Below, piece after piece: positions 1 to 9,285 of a DNA stretch of 64,000 bases (its first letter is position 1; the number at the start of each line of letters is the position of its first letter). Origin of the DNA: Actinophytocola xinjiangensis (GTDB lineage Bacteria; Actinomycetota; Actinomycetes; Mycobacteriales; Pseudonocardiaceae). The notes beneath the pieces were generated by a model. That model saw only the letters and a list, made by a program, of their open reading frames with translations. It was not told the DNA's origin and did not search any database. Position numbers and translations under genes: made by a program. Where the stretch lies: the NCBI RefSeq assembly GCF_001921215.1, contig NZ_MSIF01000002.1, forward strand, positions 310,001 through 374,000, read 5' to 3'.

Positions 1-468
1 CCGGAGTTCGTGCCCCAGAGCCGGATCGACCAGGTCGCCGTGCTCCCCGACGGCACCCGCCGGCCGGTCGAGCCACCGACGGTCTTCGCCGGCCCGGTCG
101 CCGACACACCCGCCGACCCGGCGTTCACCCCGGGCCCCACCCGCCGAATCTCGCTCGGGACGATCGTCGGCGCCCGCTCGGGCGACAAGGGCGGCGACGC
201 GAACCTGGGCGTCTGGGTCCGTGACCCGGCGGCCTACCCGTGGCTGGTCCACGAGCTGACCGTCGAGCGCCTGCGGGAACTGCTGCCCGAGGCCGCCGGC
301 CTGGACATCGACCGCCACCCGCTGCCCAACCTGGGCGCGATCAACTTCGTCCTGCACGGCCTGCTCGGTCAGGGCGTCGCCGCGTCGACCCGCTTCGACC
401 CGCAGGCCAAGTCCCTCGGCGAGTGGCTGCGCTCCCGCCACGTCGACGTCCCGGAGGCTTTCCTGTGA
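1..468 (+). CDS. AtuA (DUF1446) family protein, C-terminal part (partial)
   Basis: Only the last 155 residues lie in the window; the gene begins before base 1. They form the small C-terminal domain of the acyclic terpene utilisation AtuA family, recognised by the stretch GARSGDKGGDANLGVWV and the later NLGAINFVLHGLLGQG. The family was named for citronellol/geraniol degradation clusters of pseudomonads, but its biochemical activity is not settled. The stop codon overlaps the GTG start of the next acyl-CoA dehydrogenase, so it is the upstream part of a coupled degradation operon. Family assignment is firm; the role is inferred from the neighbours. Confidence 0.85.
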   Translation, partial: PEFVPQSRIDQVAVLPDGTRRPVEPPTVFAGPVADTPADPAFTPGPTRRISLGTIVGARSGDKGGDANLGVWVRDPAAYPWLVHELTVERLRELLPEAAGLDIDRHPLPNLGAINFVLHGLLGQGVAASTRFDPQAKSLGEWLRSRHVDVPEAFL

Positions 469-1613
469 GCGACCCGTTCCGGACCCCCGAGCGCATCGCG
501 TTGCGGGAGACCACCCGCCGGTTCGTCGAGCGGGAGATCCGGCCGCACCTCGACGAGTGGGAGCGCGCCGGGGAGCTTCCGCGCGCGCTGCACCGCCGGG
601 CCGGGGAGCTCGGCCTGCTCGGCGTCGCCTTCCCCGAGTCGGCCGGCGGCGGGGGCGGGGACGTCCTGGACGCGCTGACCGTCACCGAGGAGGTGCACTA
701 CGCCGGTGGGTCCGGCGGGGTGGTCGCCGGGCTGTTCACCTCCGGGATCGCGCTGCCGCACCTGGTCACGGCCGGCGACCGGCGCCAGCTCGACCGGTGG
801 GTGGTGCCCACGCTGGCCGGTGAGCTGATCGGCTCGCTCGCGGTCACCGAGCCCGACGGCGGCTCCGACGTGGGCAGCGTCCGCACCACCGCCACCCGCG
901 ACGGCGACCACTACGTCGTCAACGGGGCCAAGACGTTCATCACCTCCGGGGCCCGCGCGGACTTCGTCACCACCGTCGTGCGCACCGGTGGGCCCGGCGC
1001 GCAGGGGCTGTCGCTGCTGGTCGTCGAGCGCGGCACGCCAGGGTTCACCGTCACCCGCACGCTGGACAAGATGGGGTGGCTCTGCTCGGACACCGCAGAA
1101 CTGTCCTATGTGGACTGTCGGGTGCCGGTCGGCAACCTGGTCGGCGAGGAGGGCACCGGGTTCGCCCAGGTCGCGACCCACTTCGTCGGCGAACGGCTCG
1201 CGCTGGCGGTGCAGGCCTACGCCACCGCCCAACGCGCCCTGGACCTGACGCTGGACTGGTGCCGGCTGCGGGAGACCTTCGGCCGGCCGCTGATCTCCCG
1301 CCAGGTCGTGCGGCACCGGCTCACCGAGATGGCCCGCCGCACCGACGTCGCCCGCACCTACGTCCGGGACGTCGCCGTGCGGCACGCCGCCGGGGAGCAG
1401 GTGATCGCCCAGGCGTGCTTCGCCAAGAACACCGCCGTCGAGGCCGGCGAGTGGGTGGTCGACCAGGCCGTGCAGCTGCACGGCGGCCTCGGCTACACCC
1501 GCGAGTCCGAAGTGGAGCGCCACTACCGCGACATCCGGATACTGGGCATTGGTGGCGGCACCACCGAGATCCTCACCGACCTGGCAGCGAAGGTACTGGG
1601 ATACACCGCATGA
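465..1613 (+). CDS. Acyl-CoA dehydrogenase (isovaleryl/citronellyl-CoA type)
   Basis: A 382-residue FAD-dependent acyl-CoA dehydrogenase that would introduce an alpha-beta double bond into an acyl-CoA. The flavin/substrate signature AVTEPDGGSDVG and the C-terminal QLHGGLGYTRE are clear. The usual C-terminal base of medium-chain enzymes is replaced (IGGGTTEI), while a Glu at about residue 243 in VGERLALA sits where isovaleryl-CoA dehydrogenase carries its catalytic base; this points to branched-chain or terpenoid substrates. The GTG start is chosen because it overlaps the previous stop (GTGA) and gives the usual family length. It is followed, with an ATGA overlap, by the carboxylase beta subunit, as in leucine (liu) and terpene (atu) operons. 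Confidence 0.9.
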   Translation: MSDPFRTPERIALRETTRRFVEREIRPHLDEWERAGELPRALHRRAGELGLLGVAFPESAGGGGGDVLDALTVTEEVHYAGGSGGVVAGLFTSGIALPHLVTAGDRRQLDRWVVPTLAGELIGSLAVTEPDGGSDVGSVRTTATRDGDHYVVNGAKTFITSGARADFVTTVVRTGGPGAQGLSLLVVERGTPGFTVTRTLDKMGWLCSDTAELSYVDCRVPVGNLVGEEGTGFAQVATHFVGERLALAVQAYATAQRALDLTLDWCRLRETFGRPLISRQVVRHRLTEMARRTDVARTYVRDVAVRHAAGEQVIAQACFAKNTAVEAGEWVVDQAVQLHGGLGYTRESEVERHYRDIRILGIGGGTTEILTDLAAKVLGYTA

Positions 1614-3208
1614 CGACCCTCCGATCCACACTGGACACCCAGTCGGCCGAGTTCGGCGAGAACCGGCAGGCCATGATCGTCAAACTGGCCGCGCTCGACG
1701 ACGAGTTCGCCAACGCCGTCGCCGGCGGCGGCGAGAAGAAGGTCGAACGCCACCGCGCCCGGGGCAAGCTGCTGGTCCGCGAACGGATCGAGCTGCTGCT
1801 CGACCCCGACTCGCCGTTCCTTGAGCTGTCCCCGCTGGCCGCCTGGGGCAGCGACTACACCGTCGGCGCCAGCGTCGTCACCGGCATCGGTGTCGTCGAG
1901 GGCGTGGAGTGCATGATCTGCGGCAACGACCCGACGATCAAGGGCGGCTCCAGCAACCCCTGGACCGCCAAGAAGTGCTTCCGGGCGGCCGACATCGCCG
2001 CGCAGAACCGGCTGCCGACGATCAACCTGGTCGAGTCCGGCGGCGCGGACCTGCCGACCCAGAAGGAGATCTTCATCCCCGGCGGCCGGATCTTCCGCGA
2101 CCTCACCCGCGCCTCGGCCGCCGGCACCCCGACCATCGCGCTGGTCTTCGGCAACTCGACCGCCGGCGGCGCCTACCTGCCGGGCATGTCCGACCACGTG
2201 GTGATGGTCAGGAAACGCGCCAAGGTGTTCCTCGGCGGCCCACCGCTGGTCAAGATGGCCACCGGCGAGGAGTCCGACGACGAGTCCCTCGGCGGCGCCG
2301 AGATGCACGCCCGCACCTCGGGCCTGGCCGACTACCTCGCCGAGGACGAGCACGACGCCATCCGCCTCGGCCGGCGGATCGTCTCCCGGCTCAACTGGCG
2401 CAAACAGGGCCCGGAACCGGTCACCGACTACGGCGAACCGCTCCACAGCGCCGAGGACCTGCTCGGCCTCGTGCCGGCCGACCTCAAGGCGCCCTTCGAC
2501 CCGCGCGAGGTGATCGCCCGGATCGTCGACGACTCCGACTTCGACGAGTTCAAACCCCTCTACGGCACCAGCCTGGTCACCGGCTGGGCGCGGATCCACG
2601 GCTACCCGGTCGGCATCCTGGCCAACGCCCAGGGCGTGCTGTTCAGCGAGGAGTCGCAGAAGGCCGCCCAGTTCATCCAGCTGGCCAACCAGGTCGACAC
2701 CCCGCTGCTGTTCCTGCACAACACCACCGGCTACATGGTCGGCGCCTCCTACGAGCAGGGCGGGATCATCAAGCACGGCGCCATGATGATCAACGCGGTG
2801 GCCAACTCGAAGGTCCCGCACATCTCGATCCTGATGGGCGCCTCCTACGGCGCAGGCCACTACGGCATGTGCGGGCGCGCCTACGACCCCCGGTTCCTGT
2901 TCGCCTGGCCCAGCGCCAAGTCGGCGGTCATGGGCCCGGCGCAGCTGGCCGGGGTGCTGTCCATCGTCGCCAGGCAGGCCGCCGCCAGCCGGGGCCAGGA
3001 CTACAGCGAGGAGCACGACGCGGCCATGCGCGCCATGGTGGAGAACCAGATCGAGGCGGAGTCCCTGCCGATGTTCCTGTCCGGCATGCTCTACGACGAC
3101 GGCATCATCGACCCCCGCGACACCAGGTCCGTGCTCGGGATCTGCCTGTCGACCATCCACAACGGACCCGTCAGCGGCGCCGACGGCTTCGGCGTCTTCC
3201 GGATGTGA
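1610..3208 (+). CDS. Acyl-CoA carboxylase carboxyltransferase (beta) subunit, methylcrotonyl/geranyl-CoA type
   Basis: A 532-residue carboxyltransferase that moves CO2 from carboxybiotin to an enoyl-CoA. Both crotonase-like halves are present: the N half with NRLPTINLVESGGADLPTQ and FGNSTAGGAYLPGMSD, the C half with LFLHNTTGYMVG and MGASYGAGHYGMCGRAY. Length and these motifs match 3-methylcrotonyl-CoA or geranyl-CoA carboxylase beta subunits rather than propionyl-CoA carboxylase. It starts on an ATGA overlap with the dehydrogenase and ends on a GTGA overlap with the biotin subunit, so stoichiometric coupled translation is likely. Which of the two enoyl-CoAs it prefers cannot be decided by eye. 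Confidence 0.92.
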   Translation: MTTLRSTLDTQSAEFGENRQAMIVKLAALDDEFANAVAGGGEKKVERHRARGKLLVRERIELLLDPDSPFLELSPLAAWGSDYTVGASVVTGIGVVEGVECMICGNDPTIKGGSSNPWTAKKCFRAADIAAQNRLPTINLVESGGADLPTQKEIFIPGGRIFRDLTRASAAGTPTIALVFGNSTAGGAYLPGMSDHVVMVRKRAKVFLGGPPLVKMATGEESDDESLGGAEMHARTSGLADYLAEDEHDAIRLGRRIVSRLNWRKQGPEPVTDYGEPLHSAEDLLGLVPADLKAPFDPREVIARIVDDSDFDEFKPLYGTSLVTGWARIHGYPVGILANAQGVLFSEESQKAAQFIQLANQVDTPLLFLHNTTGYMVGASYEQGGIIKHGAMMINAVANSKVPHISILMGASYGAGHYGMCGRAYDPRFLFAWPSAKSAVMGPAQLAGVLSIVARQAAASRGQDYSEEHDAAMRAMVENQIEAESLPMFLSGMLYDDGIIDPRDTRSVLGICLSTIHNGPVSGADGFGVFRM

Positions 3209-5184
3209 CGGCCGTGATCACCAGACTGTTGGTCGCCAACCGGGGCGAGATCGCCCGACGGATCTTCCGCACCTGCGACACGCTGGGCATCGGCACCGTC
3301 GCCGTGTACACCGACGCCGACGAGCGCTCGCCGCACGTGCGCGCCGCCGACACCGCCGTGCGCCTGCCGGGCAACGCCCCGGCCGAGAGCTACCTGAACA
3401 TCGAGCGGGTCCTGGAGGCCGCGCGGGCCAGCGGCGCGGACGCCGTGCACCCCGGCTACGGGTTCCTGTCGGAGAACGCGGCGTTCGCGCGGGCCGTCAT
3501 CGAACGCGGCCACCGGTGGGTCGGCCCCCCGCCGGACGCGATCGAGGCGATGGGCTCCAAGGTCGAGGCCAAGCGGCTGATGGCCAAGGCCGGCGTGCCG
3601 GTGCTCGCCGAGCTGGAGGCCGAGCGGGTCACCGAGGCCGACCTGCCGGTGCTGGTCAAGGCGTCGGCCGGCGGCGGCGGGCGCGGCATGCGGGTGGTCA
3701 CCGCGCTGGCCGACCTGGACGCCGAGGTGGCGGCCGCGCGGGCGGAGGCCGAGTCCGCCTTCGGCGACGGCACGGTGTTCCTGGAGCGCTACCTGCCTGC
3801 CGGGCGGCACATCGAGGTGCAGGTCCTGTGCGACGCGCACGGCACGGTGTGGGCGGTCGGCGAGCGCGAGTGCTCCATCCAGCGCCGGCACCAGAAGATC
3901 ATCGAGGAGTCGCCGTCGCCGCTGGCCGAGCGGCTGCCCGACCTGCGGGAGCGGCTGTTCGGCGCGGCCCGCGACGCCGCCAGGGCCATCGGCTACGTCG
4001 GCGCCGGCACGGTCGAGTTCCTCGTCGAGGAGGACGGCCGGTTCCACTTCCTGGAGATGAACACCCGCCTGCAGGTCGAGCACCCGGTCACCGAGTGCGT
4101 CACCGGCCTGGACCTCGTCGGCCTCCAGCTGGGGATCGCCGAGGGCCGTCCGCTGCCGGCCGGGCCGCCGCCCTCGCTCGGCCACGCCATCGAGGTCCGG
4201 CTCTACGCCGAGGACCCGGCGGCCGACTGGCGCCCCAGCAGCGGCACCCTGCACCGGTTCGAGATCCCCGGCGTGGCCGCCGAGTTCACCGTGCCACTGG
4301 GCACCGGGCTGCGCCTGGACTCCGGTGTGGACAGTGGGACCGTCGTCAGCCCGTTCTACGACCCGATGCTGGCCAAGCTGATCTCGGTGGCGCCGACCCG
4401 CGACGTCGCCGCCAGGGCGCTGGCCTCGGCGCTGCGCCGGGCCAGGGTGCACGGCGTGACCACCAACCGCGACCTGCTCGTGCGGGTGCTCACCCACGAG
4501 GCGTTCCTGGCCGGCGACACCGACACCGCGTTCCTCGACCGGCACGGCCTGGACACCCTGGCCGCCCCGCTGGCCGACGACCGCGCGGTGCGGCTGTCGC
4601 TGCTGGCCGCCGCCGTGGCCGACTCGGCCGCCAACCGGGCCGAGGCCCGCGTGCAGGGCAGGATCCCCAGCGGCTGGCGCAACGTCCGCTCCCAGGGGCA
4701 GCGCAAACGCTTCACCCACGGCGACACCGAACACGAGGTGCGGTACTCGTTCACCAGTGACGGCCGTCTGCTGGGCGACGCCCCGGACCACGCGAACGCG
4801 ACCGAGGTGACCCCCGAGTCCGTCGTCCTGGTGATCGACAACGTGCGCCGGACGTTCGCCGTCGCCCGCCACCCTGGGCTGTGCTGTGTGGACTCCGCGC
4901 TCGGTTCGGTGGCGCTGGTGCCGGTCGACCGGTTCCCCGACCCCACCGCCCAGGCCGCGCCCGGCTCGCTGCTCGCGCCGATGCCGGGCACGGTCGCGCA
5001 TGTCGCGGTGACCGTGGGGGAGCGGGTGAACGCCGGCCAGCCGCTGCTGTGGCTGGAGGCCATGAAGATGCGACACCAGATCAACGCCCCGGCCGACGGT
5101 GTGGTCACCGAGGTGGGGGTCGAACCGGGAGATCAGGTCGAGGTCGGCCGCGTGCTCGCGGTCGTCGAGGCGGAGGAGACGTGA
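3205..5184 (+). CDS. Acyl-CoA carboxylase biotin-carboxylase/BCCP (alpha) subunit
   Basis: A 659-residue subunit with a biotin carboxylase N half (LLVANRGEIARRIF at the start, ATP-grasp motif KASAGGGGRGMRVV, EMNTRLQVEHPVTE) and a C-terminal biotin carboxyl carrier domain containing LEAMKM; the biotinylated lysine is about residue 621. It makes carboxybiotin from bicarbonate and ATP for the preceding beta subunit. Start: the GTG overlapping the previous stop is preferred; a second in-frame GTG lies three codons downstream. The TGATG junction couples it to the next dehydrogenase. No HMG-CoA lyase or enoyl-CoA hydratase is next to it, so the pathway is completed elsewhere or upstream of the window. 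Confidence 0.93.
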   Translation: MTAVITRLLVANRGEIARRIFRTCDTLGIGTVAVYTDADERSPHVRAADTAVRLPGNAPAESYLNIERVLEAARASGADAVHPGYGFLSENAAFARAVIERGHRWVGPPPDAIEAMGSKVEAKRLMAKAGVPVLAELEAERVTEADLPVLVKASAGGGGRGMRVVTALADLDAEVAAARAEAESAFGDGTVFLERYLPAGRHIEVQVLCDAHGTVWAVGERECSIQRRHQKIIEESPSPLAERLPDLRERLFGAARDAARAIGYVGAGTVEFLVEEDGRFHFLEMNTRLQVEHPVTECVTGLDLVGLQLGIAEGRPLPAGPPPSLGHAIEVRLYAEDPAADWRPSSGTLHRFEIPGVAAEFTVPLGTGLRLDSGVDSGTVVSPFYDPMLAKLISVAPTRDVAARALASALRRARVHGVTTNRDLLVRVLTHEAFLAGDTDTAFLDRHGLDTLAAPLADDRAVRLSLLAAAVADSAANRAEARVQGRIPSGWRNVRSQGQRKRFTHGDTEHEVRYSFTSDGRLLGDAPDHANATEVTPESVVLVIDNVRRTFAVARHPGLCCVDSALGSVALVPVDRFPDPTAQAAPGSLLAPMPGTVAHVAVTVGERVNAGQPLLWLEAMKMRHQINAPADGVVTEVGVEPGDQVEVGRVLAVVEAEET

Positions 5185-6344
5185 TGAACGCATTCACCGA
5201 GTCGCAGGAGCGCACGGCGCTGCGCGCGGCGGTCGCCGAACTGGGCCGCCGCTACGGCGGCGACTGGTTCCAGGGCAAGGCCAGGGGCGGGGAGAAGACC
5301 GCCGAGCTGTGGGACGAGGCCGCCAAGCTCGGCTACCTCGGCGTGAACGTGCCCGAGGAGTACGGCGGCGGTGGCGGCAACATCGGCGACCTCGCCGCCG
5401 TGTGCGAGGAGCTGTCGGCCGCCGGCTGCGGCCTGCTGCTGATGGTCGTGTCCCCGGCGATCTGCGCGACGATCATCACCCGCTTCGGCACCGACGAGCA
5501 GAAGAAGACCTGGCTGCCGAAGTTCGCCGACGGCTCGCTGCGGATGGCCTTCGCCATCACCGAGCCCGACGCCGGCTCCAACGCGCACAAGCTCACCACC
5601 ACCGCCCGCCGCGACGGTGACGACTGGATCCTCACCGGGCGCAAGGTGTTCATCTCCGGTGTCGACGAGGCCGCCGCCGTGATGATCGTCGGGCGCACCG
5701 AGGACGCGAGGACCGGGCGGCTCAAGCCGGCGCTGTTCATCGTGCCCACCGACACCCCCGGCCTGGAGTACCAGCCGATCGAGATGGACATCGTCTCGCC
5801 GGACAAGCAGTTCATGGTGTTCCTCGACGACGTGCGGCTGCCCGCCGGGGCGCTGGTCGGCTCCGAGGACGCCGCGCTGATGCAGCTGTTCGCGGGGCTC
5901 AACCCGGAGCGGATCATGGCCGCGTCCTTCGCCATCGGCATGGGCCGCTACGCCCTGGACAAGGCCGTCGGCTACGTCAACACCCGCAAGGTGTGGGACA
6001 CGCCGATCGGCGCGCACCAGGGTGTCGCGCACCCGCTGGCGGTGGCCAAGATCGAGCTGGAACTGGCCAAGGTGATGACCCAGAAGGCCGCCGCGCTCTA
6101 CGACGCCGGCGACGACGCCGGTGCCGGCGAGTCGGCGAACATGGCCAAGTACGCCGCCGCCGAGGCGTCGATCAAGGCGGTGGACGCCGCCGTCCAGGCC
6201 CACGGCGGCAACGGCCTGACCGCCGAGTACGGCCTCGGTGCGCTGGTCACGGCGGCGCGGGTGAACCGGATCGCGCCGGTCAGCCGGGAGATGATCCTCA
6301 ACTTCGTCGCCCAGAACACCTTGGGCCTGCCCAAGTCGTACTGA
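5184..6344 (+). CDS. Acyl-CoA dehydrogenase, second copy
   Basis: A 386-residue acyl-CoA dehydrogenase with the signature AFAITEPDAGSNAH and the C-terminal VQAHGGNGLTAEYGLG. The canonical C-terminal YEGT base region is altered to RIAPVSREM, so the base is probably the Glu in LNPERIMAA, as in isovaleryl-CoA dehydrogenase. The ATG overlaps the stop of the biotin subunit (TGATG). Two dehydrogenases bracketing one carboxylase suggest two successive oxidation steps or two related substrates, as in citronellol/leucine-type catabolism. The exact acyl chain is not predictable from sequence alone. Confidence 0.9.
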   Translation: MNAFTESQERTALRAAVAELGRRYGGDWFQGKARGGEKTAELWDEAAKLGYLGVNVPEEYGGGGGNIGDLAAVCEELSAAGCGLLLMVVSPAICATIITRFGTDEQKKTWLPKFADGSLRMAFAITEPDAGSNAHKLTTTARRDGDDWILTGRKVFISGVDEAAAVMIVGRTEDARTGRLKPALFIVPTDTPGLEYQPIEMDIVSPDKQFMVFLDDVRLPAGALVGSEDAALMQLFAGLNPERIMAASFAIGMGRYALDKAVGYVNTRKVWDTPIGAHQGVAHPLAVAKIELELAKVMTQKAAALYDAGDDAGAGESANMAKYAAAEASIKAVDAAVQAHGGNGLTAEYGLGALVTAARVNRIAPVSREMILNFVAQNTLGLPKSY

Positions 6345-6355
6345 GTCGTGACGAC

Positions 6356-6970
6356 ATGACCGAGGCCCTACGCGAGCCGAGGCAGGACCGCAGCCGCGCC
6401 ACCCGCAAGCGGCTGCTCGAGGCGGCGATCGAGTGCCTCGCCGAGGTCGGCTGGTCGGGAAGCACGGTGGCGGTGGTGGCCGAGCGCGCGGGCGTGTCCC
6501 GCGGGGCCGCCCAGCACCACTTCCCGACCAGGGAGGACCTGGTCACCTCGGCGGTGGAGTACGTGTCCCAGGAGCGGCTCTCGCGGCTGCGTGAGCACGC
6601 CGTCGACCTGCCGACCGGCCCGGGCCGCACCCAGGCCGTGATCGACATGGTCGAGCACATGTACACCGGTCCGCTGTTCCGCGCGGCCATCCACCTGTGG
6701 GTGGCCGCGTCCTCCGACGAGCGGCTGCGCGAGCGGGTGCTGGTGCTGGAGGCGCAGGTCGGCCGGGAGACCCACCGGGTGGCGCTGGAACTGCTCGGGG
6801 TGGACGAGACGGTGCCGGGGGTGCGCGAGACCGTGCAGGCCACGTTGGACATGGCGCGCGGGCTGGGGCTGGCGAACCTGCTCAGTGACGACACCCGGCG
6901 ACGGGCGCGGGTGCTGCGACAGTGGGCGACGATGCTCGACACCGCGGTCGGGGACGCGCGAACCGTGTGA
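6356..6970 (+). CDS. TetR family transcriptional regulator
   Basis: A 204-residue regulator with an N-terminal TetR helix-turn-helix (TVAVVAERAGVSRGAAQHHF, about residues 35-54) and an alpha-helical ligand-binding domain. It starts 11 bases after the acyl-CoA dehydrogenase stop on the same strand, so it is the last gene of the degradation operon and probably its feedback repressor, with an acyl-CoA as likely ligand; that ligand is an inference from position. An imperfect inverted repeat (CGACAATTTC ... GAAATGTCG) lies directly downstream, in front of the helicase gene, and could be an operator for this or another regulator. Confidence 0.88.
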   Translation: MTEALREPRQDRSRATRKRLLEAAIECLAEVGWSGSTVAVVAERAGVSRGAAQHHFPTREDLVTSAVEYVSQERLSRLREHAVDLPTGPGRTQAVIDMVEHMYTGPLFRAAIHLWVAASSDERLRERVLVLEAQVGRETHRVALELLGVDETVPGVRETVQATLDMARGLGLANLLSDDTRRRARVLRQWATMLDTAVGDARTV

Positions 6971-6971
6971 C

Positions 6972-7029
6972 TTGACATCCGGGTAATAATCGTAAGACCG
7001 ACAATTTCTGGATATCGTCGGAAATGTCG
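6972..7029 (+). promoter_or_regulatory. Putative promoter and inverted repeat before helD
   Basis: The 91-base spacer is AT-richer than its surroundings. It holds a TTGACA box at 6972, a possible -10 (TAAGAC, 15-base spacing, weak) and an imperfect inverted repeat formed by CGACAATTTC (6999-7008) and GAAATGTCG (7021-7029). The repeat lies between promoter and start codon, a position suited to repression. No rifamycin-associated element of the GGGGCTTGC type is visible. Site calls are by eye. Confidence 0.35.
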
Positions 7030-7061
7030 AGTGTGGCGATTGTAACGGATGAGGGGCACTT

Positions 7062-9281
7062 TTGTCAAAGGCAGTGTCAGGCGCTCGGGGAACGCAGAAA
7101 TGGCACGACATCGAGTTGGCGGCCGAGCGCCGGCACATCGAGTTCCTGTACGGCCGGCTGGACGCCGAACGGGCCGCCGTGAACAGCGAGATGACCGGTG
7201 TGCTGGCCAGGTCGTCCACCGAGACCACCGAGGACCTGTGGCAACGCGAGGTCGCGACCGGCACGTTGTCCGCGCGCCTCGGCCGGCTGCGGGTGGCCGA
7301 CAGCGGGCTGTGCTTCGGCCGGCTCGACCGGACCGGCGGTGATCTGACCTACATCGGCCGAATCGGATTGTTCGACGAGGACGACGATTACCGGCCACTG
7401 CTCACGGATTGGCGGGCCCCGGTCGCCCGGCCATTTTACACCGCTACCGCCGCTAATCCGGAAGGGGTGACGCGCCGGCGCCATTTCCGCACCCGGGACC
7501 GCCGCGTCCTCGATTTCCACGACGACGTCCTCGACCACGGTGTCGCCGCCGGTGACGAGGCGCTGCTGGCCGCGCTCAACGCCCCGCGCGCGGACACCAT
7601 GGGCGACATCGTCGCCACCATCCAGTCCGAGCAGGACGAGATCATCCGGCTCGGGCACACCGGCGTGGTCGTCATCGACGGCGGGCCGGGCACCGGCAAG
7701 ACCGTCGTCGCGCTGCACCGGGTCGCCTACCTGCTGTACGCGCACCGCGAACGGATGTCGCGCCGGGGCGTGCTGATCATCGGGCCCAACACCGGGTTCC
7801 TGCGCTACATCGGCGACGTGCTGCCCTCCCTCGGCGAGACCGACACGGTGTTCGCGACCCCCGGCGAGCTGCACCCCGGGCTGGAGACCGACGTCGCCGA
7901 CCCGCCGCTGACCCGCCGCGTCAAGGGCGGCCTGGCGATGGTCGACGTGCTCAAGGCCGCCGTGGCCGACCGCCAGGAACTCCCCGAAACCCCGATCGAG
8001 ATCGAACTGGACGACGTCACCGTCGAGATCGACGCCGAGGTGGCGGCGCGGGCCAGGGCGCGGGCGCGCGCCACCGGCGTGCGGCACAACCAGGCCAGGC
8101 CGGTGTTCCGGGACTCGCTGATCCTCGACCTCGCCGAGCAGGCCGTCGACCGCATCGGCGGCGACTGGCTGGACACCCGCGAGGTGCCCGAACTGGCCGG
8201 TGACCTGCGGGCCGACGTGCGCTCGGAACTGTCCCGCAGCCGGGCGCTGTCGGTGGCGGTGAACACCCTCTGGCCCCGGCTGACGCCCTACGGGCTGCTG
8301 GTGGAGCTGTACGGGTCGCCCGCTCGGCTGGCCACGGCCTGCGCGGGGATCCTCACCGACGACGACCGTGACTCGCTGGCGCGCGAGGCCGGCTCGGCGT
8401 GGACGGTGTCCGACGTGCCGCTGCTGGACGAGGCCGTGGAGCTGATCGGCCCGCTGACCAGGGAGGACGGCGTCGCGGAGCGGTTGCGCCGGGCCGAGCG
8501 GCGCTACGCGCGCGGGGTGCTGGACATCCTGGACACCGAGGAGGACCCCGACGGGGAGGTGCTGCGGGCCGTCGACCTGATCGACTCGGAGCTGCTGGCC
8601 GAGAGGCAGGAGGAGCGGGACCACCGGACGTTGGCCGAACGCGCCGCCGCCGACCGCGAATGGACCTACGGGCACGTCGTCGTCGACGAGGCCCAGGAAC
8701 TGTCCGAAATGGACTGGCGAGTCGTGATGCGCCGCTGCCCCAGCCGGTCGATGACGATCGTCGGGGACCTCGCGCAACGGGAGTCACCGGCCGGGGCGTC
8801 CAGCTGGGGACAGATGATGGAGGCCTACGTCCCCGGGCGCTGGACCTACCGGCGGTTGACCATCAACTACCGGATGCCGGCGGAGATCATGGACGTCGCC
8901 GGGCGGGTGCTGTCCGATCCGTCGATGGTGGTGCCGACATCGGTGCGCAGTACGGGAGTTCGGCCGTGGGCCCGGGCCTGTTCGCCGGAGGAGTTGGCGG
9001 AGGTCGTGCGGGCCGAGGTCGCGGCGGTGGACGGGGAGGGGACCGTGGCCGTGATCGGGCCCGCCGGGTTGGATCTCGGGGTTCCCGTGGTCACCCCCCG
9101 GGAGGCCAAGGGGTTGGAGTACGACACGGTGCTGATCGTCGAGCCCGCCGAGATCCTGGGTGGGGTGGCGGGGGAGGCCGATCTCTATGTCGCGTTGACC
9201 CGGGCCACCCAGCGGGTGGGGGTCGTGCACACCTCCGCGCTGCCGTCGTCCCTGGTTCCTGTTCTCGTTCCCTGGTCCTGA
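7062..9281 (+). CDS. helD: HelD/HelR-family RNA polymerase recycling ATPase (UvrD/Rep-like helicase fold)
   Basis: A 739-residue superfamily 1 helicase-like protein. The N-terminal 80 residues are a charged arm, as in HelD, followed by the split ATPase: Walker A GGPGTGKT at residues 207-214, Walker B VVVDEAQELSEMDW near 540, GDLAQRE, and the C-terminal motif LYVALTRATQRVGV. HelD proteins bind RNA polymerase and dislodge stalled or non-specific complexes; actinobacterial HelR members protect the polymerase from rifamycins. Start is TTG with GAGGGG five bases upstream. The gene stands alone between the acyl-CoA operon and a terminator hairpin. Whether it is a housekeeping HelD or a resistance HelR cannot be settled here. 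Confidence 0.85.
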   Translation: MSKAVSGARGTQKWHDIELAAERRHIEFLYGRLDAERAAVNSEMTGVLARSSTETTEDLWQREVATGTLSARLGRLRVADSGLCFGRLDRTGGDLTYIGRIGLFDEDDDYRPLLTDWRAPVARPFYTATAANPEGVTRRRHFRTRDRRVLDFHDDVLDHGVAAGDEALLAALNAPRADTMGDIVATIQSEQDEIIRLGHTGVVVIDGGPGTGKTVVALHRVAYLLYAHRERMSRRGVLIIGPNTGFLRYIGDVLPSLGETDTVFATPGELHPGLETDVADPPLTRRVKGGLAMVDVLKAAVADRQELPETPIEIELDDVTVEIDAEVAARARARARATGVRHNQARPVFRDSLILDLAEQAVDRIGGDWLDTREVPELAGDLRADVRSELSRSRALSVAVNTLWPRLTPYGLLVELYGSPARLATACAGILTDDDRDSLAREAGSAWTVSDVPLLDEAVELIGPLTREDGVAERLRRAERRYARGVLDILDTEEDPDGEVLRAVDLIDSELLAERQEERDHRTLAERAAADREWTYGHVVVDEAQELSEMDWRVVMRRCPSRSMTIVGDLAQRESPAGASSWGQMMEAYVPGRWTYRRLTINYRMPAEIMDVAGRVLSDPSMVVPTSVRSTGVRPWARACSPEELAEVVRAEVAAVDGEGTVAVIGPAGLDLGVPVVTPREAKGLEYDTVLIVEPAEILGGVAGEADLYVALTRATQRVGVVHTSALPSSLVPVLVPWS

Positions 9282-9285
9282 CCGG

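Noticed and set aside
369-5193. Long minus-strand open frames opposite the acyl-CoA operon
   Set aside because: They mirror the plus-strand genes, are low-complexity and have no ribosome binding sites or recognisable domains.
6970-7062. Rifamycin-associated element before helD
   Set aside because: No GGGGCTTGC-type palindrome is visible in the spacer.
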